NCBI GenBank assembly: GCA_039938515.1
Contig: JBDUUL010000001.1
Coordinates: 171,760-235,759 of the forward strand
DNA: 64,000 bases
DNA from: Nitrososphaera sp.
GTDB lineage: Archaea; Thermoproteota; Nitrososphaeria; Nitrososphaerales; Nitrososphaeraceae
Direction of reading: 5' to 3'
How positions within the stretch are numbered: position 1 is the first letter of the stretch; each line of letters starts with the position of its first letter. The position numbers were made by a program, and so were the translations under genes. Shown piece after piece: positions 7,165-15,568 of this stretch. A model generated the notes under the pieces. The model ran no database searches, had not been told where the DNA came from, and was given only the letters and a program-made list of their open reading frames with translations.

Positions 7165-7488
7165 TTGAAGGATTACGACCACGTTATTCTTTGGATAGAT
7201 TATTTCAACAAGAATCTGAAGAGGAGGCAGGGTCGCAAGGTTAAACGCGACCAGGCAGTTTTCGATCCGACGCTCCAAGAGTTAACAGAGGCTGCAAAGG
7301 CAGCCGGCTTTCAGCCCGCCGACGACGAAATAAACGACAAGGCACGCTATCCTCGCAGGTCCTTCGTAAAGTCCGGCTACGTCATGGTTGCCAAGAGAGA
7401 GGGGCTAAAGAAATCCCAGGTTATCTCACTTGTCGCCGACAAAATGCAGCAGAGAAAGGCAAAGCAGCAGAAACAATCTTCACGTTAG
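7165..7488 (+). CDS. srp19: Signal recognition particle 19 kDa protein (SRP19)
   Basis: A 107-residue basic protein starting at TTG. It begins with the family pattern of a tyrosine/tryptophan-containing strand (DHVILWIDYFNKNLKRRQGR) and then has the RNA-binding region with DEINDKARYPRRSF. SRP19 binds helices 6 and 8 of archaeal 7S RNA and helps SRP54 assemble for co-translational membrane targeting. No SRP RNA gene was seen in the window. It lies between S8e and Gar1, a typical archaeal information-processing neighbourhood. Confidence 0.92.
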   Translation: MKDYDHVILWIDYFNKNLKRRQGRKVKRDQAVFDPTLQELTEAAKAAGFQPADDEINDKARYPRRSFVKSGYVMVAKREGLKKSQVISLVADKMQQRKAKQQKQSSR

Positions 7489-7565
7489 ATTGTCTGGTCC
7501 GGCTCGGGAGCCGGGTAGTTCTGTAGAAAAGTGCTAGAACTTGTTAATCGAAATGCAAACGTTAT

Positions 7566-7892
7566 TTGACAGAAGCTAATGATAGCAAGTATCTAGCAAC
7601 TGGTGCTACTGCAGTGGGGGAGATTGGGGAGGTAATGCATCTGGCAAAAAGTGGTAGACTGATCGTAAAAATCAGCCGGGAAGCATCGCCAAGGCCGGGC
7701 GAGCTGCTCGTTGACGGAAATGGAAAAAGGGTTGGAAGAATCACTGAACTTATGGGACCGTTGAACGCACCATACGCGTCAGTGATTTCCATGACAGACA
7801 AGACGAGCAGACTCGTCGGGTCTAAGGTTTTCAGCGGCGGGTTTGCAGAAAGGCGTAAGGCTCAGGGTTCGCCAAAGCGAAGGGCAAGGTAG
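7566..7892 (+). CDS. gar1: H/ACA ribonucleoprotein Gar1
   Basis: A 108-residue protein starting at TTG. The core GEIGEVMHLAKSGRLIVKIS, then PRPGELLVDGNGKRVGRITELMGPL and PYASV, is the reductase/beta-barrel Gar1 signature; the C-terminus is basic. Gar1 works with Cbf5, Nop10 and L7Ae in RNA-guided pseudouridylation. The TFB gene begins 11 nt after the stop, so the two are probably one operon, a gene pair seen in many archaea. Confidence 0.9.
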   Translation: MTEANDSKYLATGATAVGEIGEVMHLAKSGRLIVKISREASPRPGELLVDGNGKRVGRITELMGPLNAPYASVISMTDKTSRLVGSKVFSGGFAERRKAQGSPKRRAR

Positions 7893-7903
7893 GTAGGAAC
7901 ACA

Positions 7904-8989
7904 TTGACGTCAGCGGAATATCATACTCAGTGTCCCGAGTGCAGCGAAAGCCTGGTACAGGACTACAGCAAGGGTGAATACATTTGCCAAGGCTGCGGCT
8001 ACGTAGTCATGGATCAAATAGACGACTTTGGGCGCGAATCAAATTCAACCGATTTTGAGGAAAAGTCCAAAAGCACAAGGGCAAGCGGCTCTACTAGTTT
8101 TGCACTTCATGACTTTGGACTTCGTACCGAAATTGCGTTTGGTTCAAAGGATTATGCCGGCAAGGCAATCAACTCTCAAATGGCAGAGCAGATGCACAGC
8201 ATTCGCAAGTGGCACGTGCGGAGTCGGATAATCTCGTCGAAGGAGCGGAGGCTCTCAAACGTTCTTGCAAAAATAAACGAGATTTGCTCTTTGATGTCTC
8301 TTCCCAAGTTAATTCTTGAGACGGCAGCGTTGTTGTATCGTAACTTTGAGACGAAATTCGACGCCAAGGGCAAGTCAATCTCTTGCATGGCGGCGGCAAC
8401 GATATATCTCGCATGCAAGAAATGTTCTGTCGTAAGGTCGCTTGATGAAATTGTCGGCCACGCGGGTGGCGCGGAGCCCGAGCGGGCAACGATAAAACTG
8501 GCATCCAAATACTATCGCATAATGGTTATGGAAATGGGAGTCTTTACTGTCCCATCATCTCCAGCCTTAACGAATGTCGATGGGGAGAAAGGGAATATGG
8601 CCATGATTGCTCCGCTACAAAGACAGGGTCTTGCTTCCACGTCGGTTCCTACAGGTCAGTCACAGCAGTCAATGACAAATGCAATAGATCACTACATCTC
8701 AAAACTTGCAAACATGGCAAAGATCGACACCAAGGTGATGTGGCTTGCGATTGACCTCGCGCACAAGACAAACGACCATCTTCTCGCCGATGGTAAAGCT
8801 CCAAATGGGCTGGCTGCGGCGTATATCTACATCGCCGCGACGTTTCTTGGGGTGAACATACTCCAGCGCGACGTTTCGAGCCTCTCCGGGGTCACCGAGG
8901 TTACCATCCGCAACAGGTGCAAGGACCTGCTTTCGTGCTTCAAACTAACAGTAACGGTGAAACCGCAGTCAAAGCAGGCTCACTCGTAG
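7904..8989 (+). CDS. tfb: Transcription initiation factor IIB (TFB), long inter-repeat linker
   Basis: A 361-residue protein starting at TTG with an AGGTAGG ribosome-binding site in front. The N-terminal zinc ribbon uses Cys10, Cys13, Cys28 and Cys31 (CPEC...CQGC). The B-reader/linker follows (about 45-100), then two cyclin repeats (about 115-205 and 262-355). TFB binds TBP and BRE and recruits RNA polymerase. The two repeats are separated by some 45 residues rich in Ser, Gln, Met and Gly, longer than the short linker usual in archaeal TFBs (commonly about 300 residues in total). The fold and zinc residues are otherwise intact. It follows gar1 directly. Confidence 0.93.
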   Translation: MTSAEYHTQCPECSESLVQDYSKGEYICQGCGYVVMDQIDDFGRESNSTDFEEKSKSTRASGSTSFALHDFGLRTEIAFGSKDYAGKAINSQMAEQMHSIRKWHVRSRIISSKERRLSNVLAKINEICSLMSLPKLILETAALLYRNFETKFDAKGKSISCMAAATIYLACKKCSVVRSLDEIVGHAGGAEPERATIKLASKYYRIMVMEMGVFTVPSSPALTNVDGEKGNMAMIAPLQRQGLASTSVPTGQSQQSMTNAIDHYISKLANMAKIDTKVMWLAIDLAHKTNDHLLADGKAPNGLAAAYIYIAATFLGVNILQRDVSSLSGVTEVTIRNRCKDLLSCFKLTVTVKPQSKQAHS

Positions 8990-9020
8990 GAAGCAAAGTC
9001 CAAGAGAAGGCCGCTCAAAT

Positions 9021-9043
9021 CCTGCCCTTTTTTGATGGGCAGG
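9021..9043. terminator. Hairpin CCTGCCC-N9-GGGCAGG between convergent genes
   Basis: A perfect 7-bp stem with a T6-containing loop lies 32 nt after the TFB stop and just before the end of the convergent small membrane gene. There is no T tract 3' of the stem, so it is not a classical intrinsic terminator; a 3'-end or stability role is inferred. Confidence 0.35.
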
Positions 9044-9052
9044 ACCATCCAA

Positions 9053-9259
9053 CTATTTCCCATTTTCTTCATCGCTATGCGGCGGCGCGTCACTGTCGTG
9101 CTCGTTAGCGTCTTCTCGTCTTCTCCTCAGGCGGAGGTAAATCGCCGCCCCTATAAAGGCCAGCAAGAGTATCAGCAGCAGGAAGAACGTCGACTCGTCT
9201 TTGACGGTCCCCTTCGGCAAAATGGCATCCACTCCAAAACTTGGAATGCCTCGTATCAT
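9053..9259 (-). CDS. Small single-span membrane protein, unknown
   Basis: A 68-residue protein with one hydrophobic segment (about residues 25-42, FFLLLILLLAFIGAAIYL), an Arg cluster immediately after it (RLRRRRED) and an acidic, His-containing tail. The positive-inside rule puts the C-terminus in the cytoplasm. It is convergent with TFB. No family recognised; the clean membrane topology is the main support. Confidence 0.5.
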   Translation of the reverse strand: MIRGIPSFGVDAILPKGTVKDESTFFLLLILLLAFIGAAIYLRLRRRREDANEHDSDAPPHSDEENGK

Positions 9260-9427
9260 TGACCTTGGACGCTTAGTGAACTCCCAAATATTAGGTGTCG
9301 CTATTCAACCGCGTCGCGACCCTCAAGGGGCATGCAGATTCGCCCGCTCGCAGGCATTAAAAGTTCTCAACAATTGCATTGCACTGCATTCCTGTCTGAT
9401 TTATAGGATTAGAGTCAAGACAAAAAA

Positions 9428-9688
9428 GTGCCGAGACCAATAGATAATGGCGACGAGAACAATTCGGGCTATAGGTCAAGGGATGAAATTGTCAAGGCCA
9501 TCTTGATGGCCGCTCTAAACGGCTATGAAACCAGAATGACGATTATGCATTCAGCGTTTGTGACGCATGAAGTTGCAACAAAAGCGCTTGAGGAGCTGGT
9601 TTCCAGAGGGCTGCTTTTCGTTGTACCAAGCGGTGGAAGTCGATACAAGATTACAGAGCTTGGGCGCAAAATGCTAGAATCGTCTTAG
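9428..9688 (+). CDS. Small winged-helix DNA-binding protein
   Basis: An 86-residue protein starting at GTG. Residues about 17-80 give the pattern of the small archaeal winged helix: SRDEIVKAILMAALNGYETR (helix 1), a second helix, a recognition-helix region (VTHEVATKALEELVSRGLLF), then the wing (VVPSGGSRYKITELGRKML). Such proteins are abundant in Thaumarchaeota and are presumed transcription regulators. The ligand and targets are unknown. It stands alone between the small membrane gene and apgM. Confidence 0.75.
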   Translation: MPRPIDNGDENNSGYRSRDEIVKAILMAALNGYETRMTIMHSAFVTHEVATKALEELVSRGLLFVVPSGGSRYKITELGRKMLESS

Positions 9689-9817
9689 CCGCACTTGGTA
9701 GGGAATACGCACCAGCAGCTAAATTATGACGGTGAGATAAAAAGGCTTGAGGACATCACATTTCAATCTTTGTCCTTTTCCCGCTCGATGTAACTTGTTC
9801 GTGTAAAAACGATGCCA

Positions 9818-9828
9818 AAAATTAAATT
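9818..9828 (+). promoter_or_regulatory. TATA-like box for apgM
   Basis: AAAATTAAATT is centred about 27 nt before the GTG at 9851, giving a leaderless arrangement. Confidence 0.45.
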
Positions 9829-9850
9829 GTCGCGCTATACGATTTGAAAC

Positions 9851-11143
9851 GTGAGTAATTCTTCCGTTAGGATTGTCTACGTTTTGCTAGACGGTATTGG
9901 AGATCTTCCCAACCCGAGCCTGAACGACCTGACCCCGCTCGAAGCTGCGCTGACTCCAAACCTCGACAAACTTGCGAGAAACGGCGCGACAGGCCGCGTA
10001 ATAAGCGTAGGTAAAGGAATAGCTCCTCAATCCGACATCGCAGTGTTTAACATGCTTGGCTATAACTTCAAAGACGGCAGCTACGTCGGCAGGGGAGTAA
10101 TCGAGTCGATAGGTTGCGACATTGACTTTAGGGACGGCGACCTCGCGCTGCGAGGCAATTTTGCGACAATCGATAACAATCGTAAGATTATTGACCGGCG
10201 CGCCGGGCGCGCAATCACAAAGGAAGAAGCGTCCTCCGTATGCAAGACACTTACCGAAGAGATAAAATTTCAAGACGAATCGGCCTCCGTAGAGCTGGAA
10301 CCAACGGTGTCCCATCGCGTCGTTATCCGCCTGAGGAACACCAGACTGCGACTCTCTGACAAAATCTCTAACTCCGATCCAGCATATGACAAGGTCGATG
10401 GGATGGGGATCGCAAAGGACAGTACAGGCGAAATGTATGTCCAGAAGTCCAGCCCCCAGGACAGTACAAAAGAGGCGGCAGTAGCCGCAAAGATGCTAAA
10501 TGAATTCACGGACCAGACGATAAGGATATTGAAAAAGCACCCCGTCAATTTGAAGCGGGAGGCGGCTGGGAAGAAAGCCATGAACTGCATACTGGCCCGG
10601 GACTCTGGCAACAGATTTCCTAACGTGAAGCCAATCGCCGAAATGCTTGGAATACGCATCGGGTGCATCGTGGATATGCCTGTCGAAGTCGGCATTGCAA
10701 AGGTGCTCAATATGAAAATGTTCAGGGCCGGTGACATTAACGACTACGTTGAGAAAGCCAAGGTCGCAGCAGAAATCCTCGACAGCATGGACGCCGTATA
10801 CGTCCACATCAAGGGCCCCGATGAATTCGGACATGACGGCGACGCGAAAGGCAAGAAAAAGAACATCGAGGATATCGACGAGCGGTTCTTTGGAACGCTC
10901 CTTGATTCGCTCAATGGTCGCGATACCACCATAGTTGTATGCGGGGACCATTCCACTCCCTGTGTAAAGAAGGGACACAGCGATGATCCTATACCACTCC
11001 TCGTGTCCGGTCCGAGAGTAAAGCAGGACGGCAGCGCCAGATATACCGAAAAGTATGCAGCCAAGGGCAGCCTTGGCCTACTCATGGGCGCTTCGGTCCT
11101 TCCCACAGTTATAGGAATGGTTTCAAAACAGCCTGTAAACTAA
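9851..11143 (+). CDS. apgM: 2,3-bisphosphoglycerate-independent phosphoglycerate mutase (archaeal type)
   Basis: A 430-residue enzyme interconverting 3- and 2-phosphoglycerate. Alkaline-phosphatase-superfamily metal ligands are visible: Asp14 in VYVLLDGIGD, the phosphorylated Ser61 in APQSDIAVFNMLGY, and the C-terminal DHSTP...GHSDDP motif with metal-binding Asp and His residues. The length fits the ApgM class (about 400-430). It starts at GTG after a TATA-like box. It serves glycolysis/gluconeogenesis in the cytoplasm. GalT-like and sugar-nucleotide genes follow, but with their own promoter. Confidence 0.93.
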   Translation: MSNSSVRIVYVLLDGIGDLPNPSLNDLTPLEAALTPNLDKLARNGATGRVISVGKGIAPQSDIAVFNMLGYNFKDGSYVGRGVIESIGCDIDFRDGDLALRGNFATIDNNRKIIDRRAGRAITKEEASSVCKTLTEEIKFQDESASVELEPTVSHRVVIRLRNTRLRLSDKISNSDPAYDKVDGMGIAKDSTGEMYVQKSSPQDSTKEAAVAAKMLNEFTDQTIRILKKHPVNLKREAAGKKAMNCILARDSGNRFPNVKPIAEMLGIRIGCIVDMPVEVGIAKVLNMKMFRAGDINDYVEKAKVAAEILDSMDAVYVHIKGPDEFGHDGDAKGKKKNIEDIDERFFGTLLDSLNGRDTTIVVCGDHSTPCVKKGHSDDPIPLLVSGPRVKQDGSARYTEKYAAKGSLGLLMGASVLPTVIGMVSKQPVN

Positions 11144-11186
11144 CACTATCTGAAACGGGCGAAACGGATCATTTCTGATGCAGAAT

Positions 11187-11198
11187 CTTTATCTAAAG
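11187..11198 (+). promoter_or_regulatory. TATA-like box for the GalT-like gene
   Basis: TCTTTATCTAAA lies about 32 nt before the ATG at 11225, after the apgM stop at 11143. Confidence 0.35.
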
Positions 11199-11224
11199 GC
11201 TCAAGATCCTCTCAAAGAGAGGGC

Positions 11225-12256
11225 ATGGGGGATCTCCGTAAGGATTATTTTCTAGACCGGTTTGTAGTCGTTCCGTCCGCAGAAGCCAAGACAGAAGTTG
11301 CCAATGGTGAGACCTGTCCCTTCTGCCCCGGCAACGAATCATTGACGCAACCAGCTATACTTGCCTTAGTTGTCAAAGACGGCATGCTGAAAAGACTTTC
11401 TGACAGCGATGATGCCATCGTCGACGACTGGTCGGTGCGAGTGTTTCCCAGTTCGTCCCCCGTGGTCGAGTTAAAATCTGCCACGTCATACAGCGACAAG
11501 CCACTATACAGCGAGCCTGCATATGGCTACCACCAGGTGGTAGTTGCAACTCCTGACCACGAGCTGAGCCTGGCCCAGATTTCGGTCGAGCAAATGTCGA
11601 ACGTATTGGTAGTTCTTCAGGACAGGGTCAGAAATCTCTACAACCAGAAGGGCGTGACCTACGTTTCGGTATACGTGAACAGCGGCAAGGCAGCAGGGGC
11701 TGTTTATCCGCATTCGCATCTGGACATCGTTACCTTTTCCACGATTCCGCCAATTATTGAAGCCGAGGCAGAAGGGTCTTACCGCTATTCAAACGAAAAC
11801 GGAACATGTCCAGCGTGTAACATGATAACCGTGGAATCTAGCGGGCCGCGCCAAGTTCTCGCAACGGACCACTTTATTGCGATCTGTCCATGGGCGCCGA
11901 CATTTCCCTACGAGTTTTGGATCTACCCCAAAAAGCACGTCACCTCATTTGGTAAAATCACACAAAAAGACATTAACGACCTGGCGATGATGCTCCGGGC
12001 GACTCTAGGGGGTCTGTCAAGGGCTCTCAAGAACCCTCCATACAACCTTGTATTCCACCTCTCTCCTGAAAAGAAGCACAGCAAGGAGATTCATTGGCAC
12101 ATCGAGGTATATCCCCAACTTGCCAACATTTCGGGTCTGGAAAGGGGCTTCGGGGTATTTGTAAACAGCGTCAAGCCTGAAAAAGCCGCTGACATTCTTG
12201 GTTCTGCTTCCCGCAGGGAACTAGCAGACCAAGTGCTCCCGCCCTCGAGCAGCTGA
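11225..12256 (+). CDS. galT: Galactose-1-phosphate uridylyltransferase-like nucleotidyltransferase
   Basis: A 343-residue GalT/HIT-superfamily protein with two HIT-like halves. Zinc-type cysteines are visible as CPFC (about residue 32) and CPAC (about 197). The active-site segment reads VYPHSHLDIVTF. GalT and related phosphorylases usually have His-Pro-His-x-Gln; here it is His-Ser-His-Leu-Asp, so the residue holding the phosphate, normally Gln, is Asp. The second half ends with EIHWHIEVYPQ, another metal- or nucleotide-binding His pair. The exact substrate is therefore uncertain. Neighbouring nucleotide-sugar genes support a role in sugar activation or salvage. Confidence 0.8.
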   Translation: MGDLRKDYFLDRFVVVPSAEAKTEVANGETCPFCPGNESLTQPAILALVVKDGMLKRLSDSDDAIVDDWSVRVFPSSSPVVELKSATSYSDKPLYSEPAYGYHQVVVATPDHELSLAQISVEQMSNVLVVLQDRVRNLYNQKGVTYVSVYVNSGKAAGAVYPHSHLDIVTFSTIPPIIEAEAEGSYRYSNENGTCPACNMITVESSGPRQVLATDHFIAICPWAPTFPYEFWIYPKKHVTSFGKITQKDINDLAMMLRATLGGLSRALKNPPYNLVFHLSPEKKHSKEIHWHIEVYPQLANISGLERGFGVFVNSVKPEKAADILGSASRRELADQVLPPSSS

Positions 12257-12270
12257 CATTACCGAATCAT

Positions 12271-12280
12271 ATAATATATA
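12271..12280 (+). promoter_or_regulatory. TATA-like box for the 12315-14224 gene pair
   Basis: ATAATATATA lies about 40 nt upstream of the ATG at 12315. An AGGT motif 4 nt before that ATG suggests a short leader with a ribosome-binding site. Confidence 0.45.
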
Positions 12281-12314
12281 ATCGACGCCGGCTTGAGCCT
12301 TACAGCAGGTAATT

Positions 12315-12761
12315 ATGAAGCTCGAGACATGGGCAGCTATCGCGGCGCTTGGGCTTGCGGCAATGTCCGCGGCAATCATGGTCTCCTTCTATTCCTTCTT
12401 GGTTGGACCTGACCACAAAGGTCCCAGCACGCAGGTCGATGCCGCGTCGCTAGTCGTGCAGGAAGTATCCATTTCTGCCATTCCCTGTTCAGTAATAGCC
12501 ATTTTCGTCTTTTTCATGGGAAGAGGATATGGCAATGCCGGAGCCGGCATCCTTTTAGTCGCCACGGGCGCTGTAATGGCTGCCGGAATGGCCGCTGCTA
12601 ACAGCCTTGTACCCCAGATACAGCATCAATATCTGCTTGGGGGCGTCCCGTACTTCCCGATAATATTTGTCGCAGTCGGCATAGTCATCATGGGTCTGGG
12701 CGCATACTTGATAGTGCTGTCCAAGCGTCGAAGGGCCCAGAGTCTCGAGGATCTTCGTTGA
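12315..12761 (+). CDS. Four-span membrane protein, unknown
   Basis: A 148-residue protein with four hydrophobic segments (about residues 5-28, 47-65, 73-95 and 110-132), short loops and a basic C-terminus (SKRRRAQS), which should be cytoplasmic. No family motif is recognised. The stop overlaps the start of the epimerase gene (TTGA), so the two are translationally coupled. It could serve the polysaccharide or glycoprotein pathway at the membrane; that is inference from the coupling. Confidence 0.65.
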   Translation: MKLETWAAIAALGLAAMSAAIMVSFYSFLVGPDHKGPSTQVDAASLVVQEVSISAIPCSVIAIFVFFMGRGYGNAGAGILLVATGAVMAAGMAAANSLVPQIQHQYLLGGVPYFPIIFVAVGIVIMGLGAYLIVLSKRRRAQSLEDLR

Positions 12762-14224
12762 GCAAGGCAAACATAAAGTACAGCGAGTTGCAGATATCGC
12801 ATCCGCAGCTTCCCGTACAGATCGCAGACGAACTGCTTTCCTCTGTTTTCGCCGACGCGCGGGACAAGAACAGCCCAATCTTGGCAGTGGTAACGGGAAC
12901 AAAGCCCGATTTCTACAAGCAGGCACCTCTCGTTGTCGAGGCGCAAAAGGCAGGAGTTCCCGTGTTTGTAATAAACACTGGCCAGCATTTTGATGACACG
13001 CTCGGTTTTGGCATTAAGGAGTTCAGACTCGACGATCACATTGCCTGCAATCTGCAGATAAGAGGCGATCTGATGGAGAAGGCAAGCGAGCTAATCTTAA
13101 AGTTCGGAGCTTTTGGGCGCTATTGCAGGAAACGATTTGGCACCGGTGCATTGCTGCCGGTCGTGCACGGGGACACGCTGGTTGCAGGCATAGCTCCGCT
13201 TGCGTGGGTGTTTGGCATGGGCCAGAAGGTGGGACAAAACGAGGCAGGGCTCCGCTCCATGAGTCCGCAAATAATACGCACAGGGAACCTGAAAAAAGAG
13301 CCGACTCGTGCGGCGGTTGAGAAAATTGTGACCCAGCAGCTTGAAGGGCGATGGTTTCTTGCAAGGGAGGAGCCCTTCCCCGAGCAGATCGACACGTGGA
13401 TCTGCTCTGCAGGGACCCAATTTTTCTTCGCGCCCACTATGGTAAACAGAGAAAATCTGATCCGTGAGGGCTACCCTGAAGACTTTATCCACGTTGTCGG
13501 CAACTCTGTGGTCGACGCAATCTACCAGAAGAGAAAGGAAGCACCGACAAAGAGCATCTTCGAAGTGTTTCCCCAACTTGACTCTGATGGGTGGATAAGG
13601 GTGGACATCCACCGCAGGGAGAATCTCACAAGGACTCGATTTGAGGCAATTGTAGGGGGAATCGAGGACTTTGTCCGAAAGACAGACCACAAAATAGTCC
13701 TTGTCATGTTAAATGCCATGGCATCCGCGCTTGAACAGTACGGCTTGCGCCACAGGCTTGACCTGCTCGCAGACGAGATTCCGCAGAGGTTTCTGATTAC
13801 TCCGCTGTGGAAGGAATATGCTAACGTCATAGAATTTCTTGACAGCGGCAGATGCATTGCAGAGATGACTGATTCAGGTTCGTTGCAGGAGGAGCTCCTG
13901 TATTTTGAGGGGGTAAATTCCATGACAGTCCGACTCAACACGGACCGGCCCGAGACAATTTTTCAGGCCAAAAGCAACATACTCGTGCCTCCACTCAGCA
14001 GGTCTTGGGTCTTTGAGGTTGCCAAGAGAGTAATCGACAGCGGAGATAGCCTTGGCATAAAAACAAAGAGGAAACCTCCTCTCTATGGTAAGCCGGGGTC
14101 GGTTTCGAGAAAAATCATTAGCACCGTCCAGAAGGAGTTCGAGAATGGTGATGCGAACTTTTATCCCTGGTTACACCAGAGACTTGGCCTGTGGAAGGAA
14201 CGTCAAGAACTGGACTACATGTAG
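12758..14224 (+). CDS. wecB: UDP-N-acetylglucosamine 2-epimerase-like protein
   Basis: A 488-residue GT-B fold protein starting at TTG. The N-terminal domain has PILAVVTGTKPDFYKQAPLV and a QHFDD segment; the C-terminal domain has the strongly conserved RVDIHRRENLTRTRFEAI (about residue 285) and a Glu/Ser-rich site (MTDSGSLQEELLYF) that binds UDP. These match WecB/MnaA, which makes UDP-ManNAc from UDP-GlcNAc. It is about 100 residues longer than typical WecB (about 375), with extra segments in the N-terminal half and at the C-terminus. It overlaps the membrane gene by 4 nt. Confidence 0.85.
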   Translation: MSKANIKYSELQISHPQLPVQIADELLSSVFADARDKNSPILAVVTGTKPDFYKQAPLVVEAQKAGVPVFVINTGQHFDDTLGFGIKEFRLDDHIACNLQIRGDLMEKASELILKFGAFGRYCRKRFGTGALLPVVHGDTLVAGIAPLAWVFGMGQKVGQNEAGLRSMSPQIIRTGNLKKEPTRAAVEKIVTQQLEGRWFLAREEPFPEQIDTWICSAGTQFFFAPTMVNRENLIREGYPEDFIHVVGNSVVDAIYQKRKEAPTKSIFEVFPQLDSDGWIRVDIHRRENLTRTRFEAIVGGIEDFVRKTDHKIVLVMLNAMASALEQYGLRHRLDLLADEIPQRFLITPLWKEYANVIEFLDSGRCIAEMTDSGSLQEELLYFEGVNSMTVRLNTDRPETIFQAKSNILVPPLSRSWVFEVAKRVIDSGDSLGIKTKRKPPLYGKPGSVSRKIISTVQKEFENGDANFYPWLHQRLGLWKERQELDYM

Positions 14225-14257
14225 CACCCCGTAGGTTGGGCTCGCAGGTTTGAGCGC

Positions 14258-15568
14258 CTAGGGTGACGCAAATTTTGCCTTGCGTACGCCAGCATCGCGC
14301 CGCTCCGCCGCTGTGTCTCTGAAAACCCTTGTAATCATGGCTTCATATGCCATGCTCATTGCTATGCTCCTGCGCGCCATCATTTTGCGCTGCGTTTCAA
14401 TAGCCGAATCCAGTCTCAGCTCAACATCACTGGCTCCGATGCTCTTGCCCGCAATGGTAAAGCTCGGCACGTCGCCTGAGACCAGTCCATGCAGATGCGA
14501 CGAGACGCCAATCAGTGACCCGCTGTAGATCAAGCACCCGATGGAGGTTTTTACCATGTCACCAAAGAACGAACCGAGTTTGTTCATGCCGGTGTTTGTT
14601 TTTGCACCGGCGGAGGTCATCTTGATATCGCCGTAGGTCATCTTGAGATCTGACGTCGTAGTCATCGCCCCGATGTTTGTCCAAGACCCGACGTAGGAGT
14701 GGCCGAGAAATCCCGTGTGCGCCTTGTTTGAATAGTCGCAGACAATAGAGTCCTCGACCTCGCCTGCTATCCTGCATTCCCTCCCGACATAGCACGAGGC
14801 CAGTACTGAGAACTGCTTCACCTGGGTCCCCTCGGATATAAAGGCCGGGCCGACAATCCTGGACGGTGAGATCTTTGCGCCCTTCTGTATCAAGACCGGG
14901 CCCTTTGAGCAATCAAGAACCGTGCCCTCCTCTAGCACCGCGGAACGGGACACAAGCGCGCCCCTTTCGCCCCTGACAACTATGCCCCGCGCTTTTGCCG
15001 CATCCGGACCGTTGTACCAGTCATAATTGCTTTCTGGCCTTTCTACCAATGCGCCGAGTTGTGACGAAAGCCGGTGCTCAAGGTCTTTGATTAACTCCCA
15101 CGGCCGGAGAAGAATTTTTGGGGGATTCTTGGAGCCTTCATGCGAAATCACCTTGTCCACGCGCAGGCTTTTGGGCTTGACCCTTTTCCCCGCCGAGGCC
15201 GACGCCGCGACCTTTTCTCGGTCGGATGCTGACAGCCTGGCAACAAGAACTCTGTCATCGGCAGCTATCGCAAAAGTCCCCCGCATCTCGTTCAGGTGGG
15301 AGGCTTCGATTGAAGATGGCAGGACAGCAGAATGAACAAAAATAGTATCGTCATCTATCTTGGCTGGATTAACCTCAAAGTCGGGATGGCGCTCGGCTGT
15401 GACATCTCTCAGCGAGTCTCTGACAAGGAGTGTACTCGGAGGCTCTTCGTAAGATTCGAGAATGGATCTGCATGCTGTCTTGATGTCAAATAAGGCCGCC
15501 GTGTAAGAGAGTGGGGCAAAAGCAGCCCAGAGGTCGTCTTCGAAAATTGCTATCTTGGCCGGCATCAT
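14258..15568 (-). CDS. GlmU-like protein: NTP_transf_4-type N-domain plus left-handed beta helix
   Basis: ATG at 15568 gives 436 residues and overlaps the stop of the upstream nucleotidyltransferase as ATGA; an in-frame start 198 nt further up lies inside that gene and is rejected. Residues 1-210 lack the canonical GGxGTRL nucleotide loop and fit the sugar-nucleotidyltransferase-like N-domain of GlmU-like proteins. Residues 240-410 show hexapeptide-repeat patterns (AVLEEGTVLDCSKGPVLIQ and following), i.e. a left-handed beta helix as in acyltransferases. It probably works with the neighbouring active nucleotidyltransferase on a cell-surface sugar. Whether the N-domain is catalytic is open. Confidence 0.75.
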   Translation of the reverse strand: MMPAKIAIFEDDLWAAFAPLSYTAALFDIKTACRSILESYEEPPSTLLVRDSLRDVTAERHPDFEVNPAKIDDDTIFVHSAVLPSSIEASHLNEMRGTFAIAADDRVLVARLSASDREKVAASASAGKRVKPKSLRVDKVISHEGSKNPPKILLRPWELIKDLEHRLSSQLGALVERPESNYDWYNGPDAAKARGIVVRGERGALVSRSAVLEEGTVLDCSKGPVLIQKGAKISPSRIVGPAFISEGTQVKQFSVLASCYVGRECRIAGEVEDSIVCDYSNKAHTGFLGHSYVGSWTNIGAMTTTSDLKMTYGDIKMTSAGAKTNTGMNKLGSFFGDMVKTSIGCLIYSGSLIGVSSHLHGLVSGDVPSFTIAGKSIGASDVELRLDSAIETQRKMMARRSIAMSMAYEAMITRVFRDTAAERRDAGVRKAKFASP

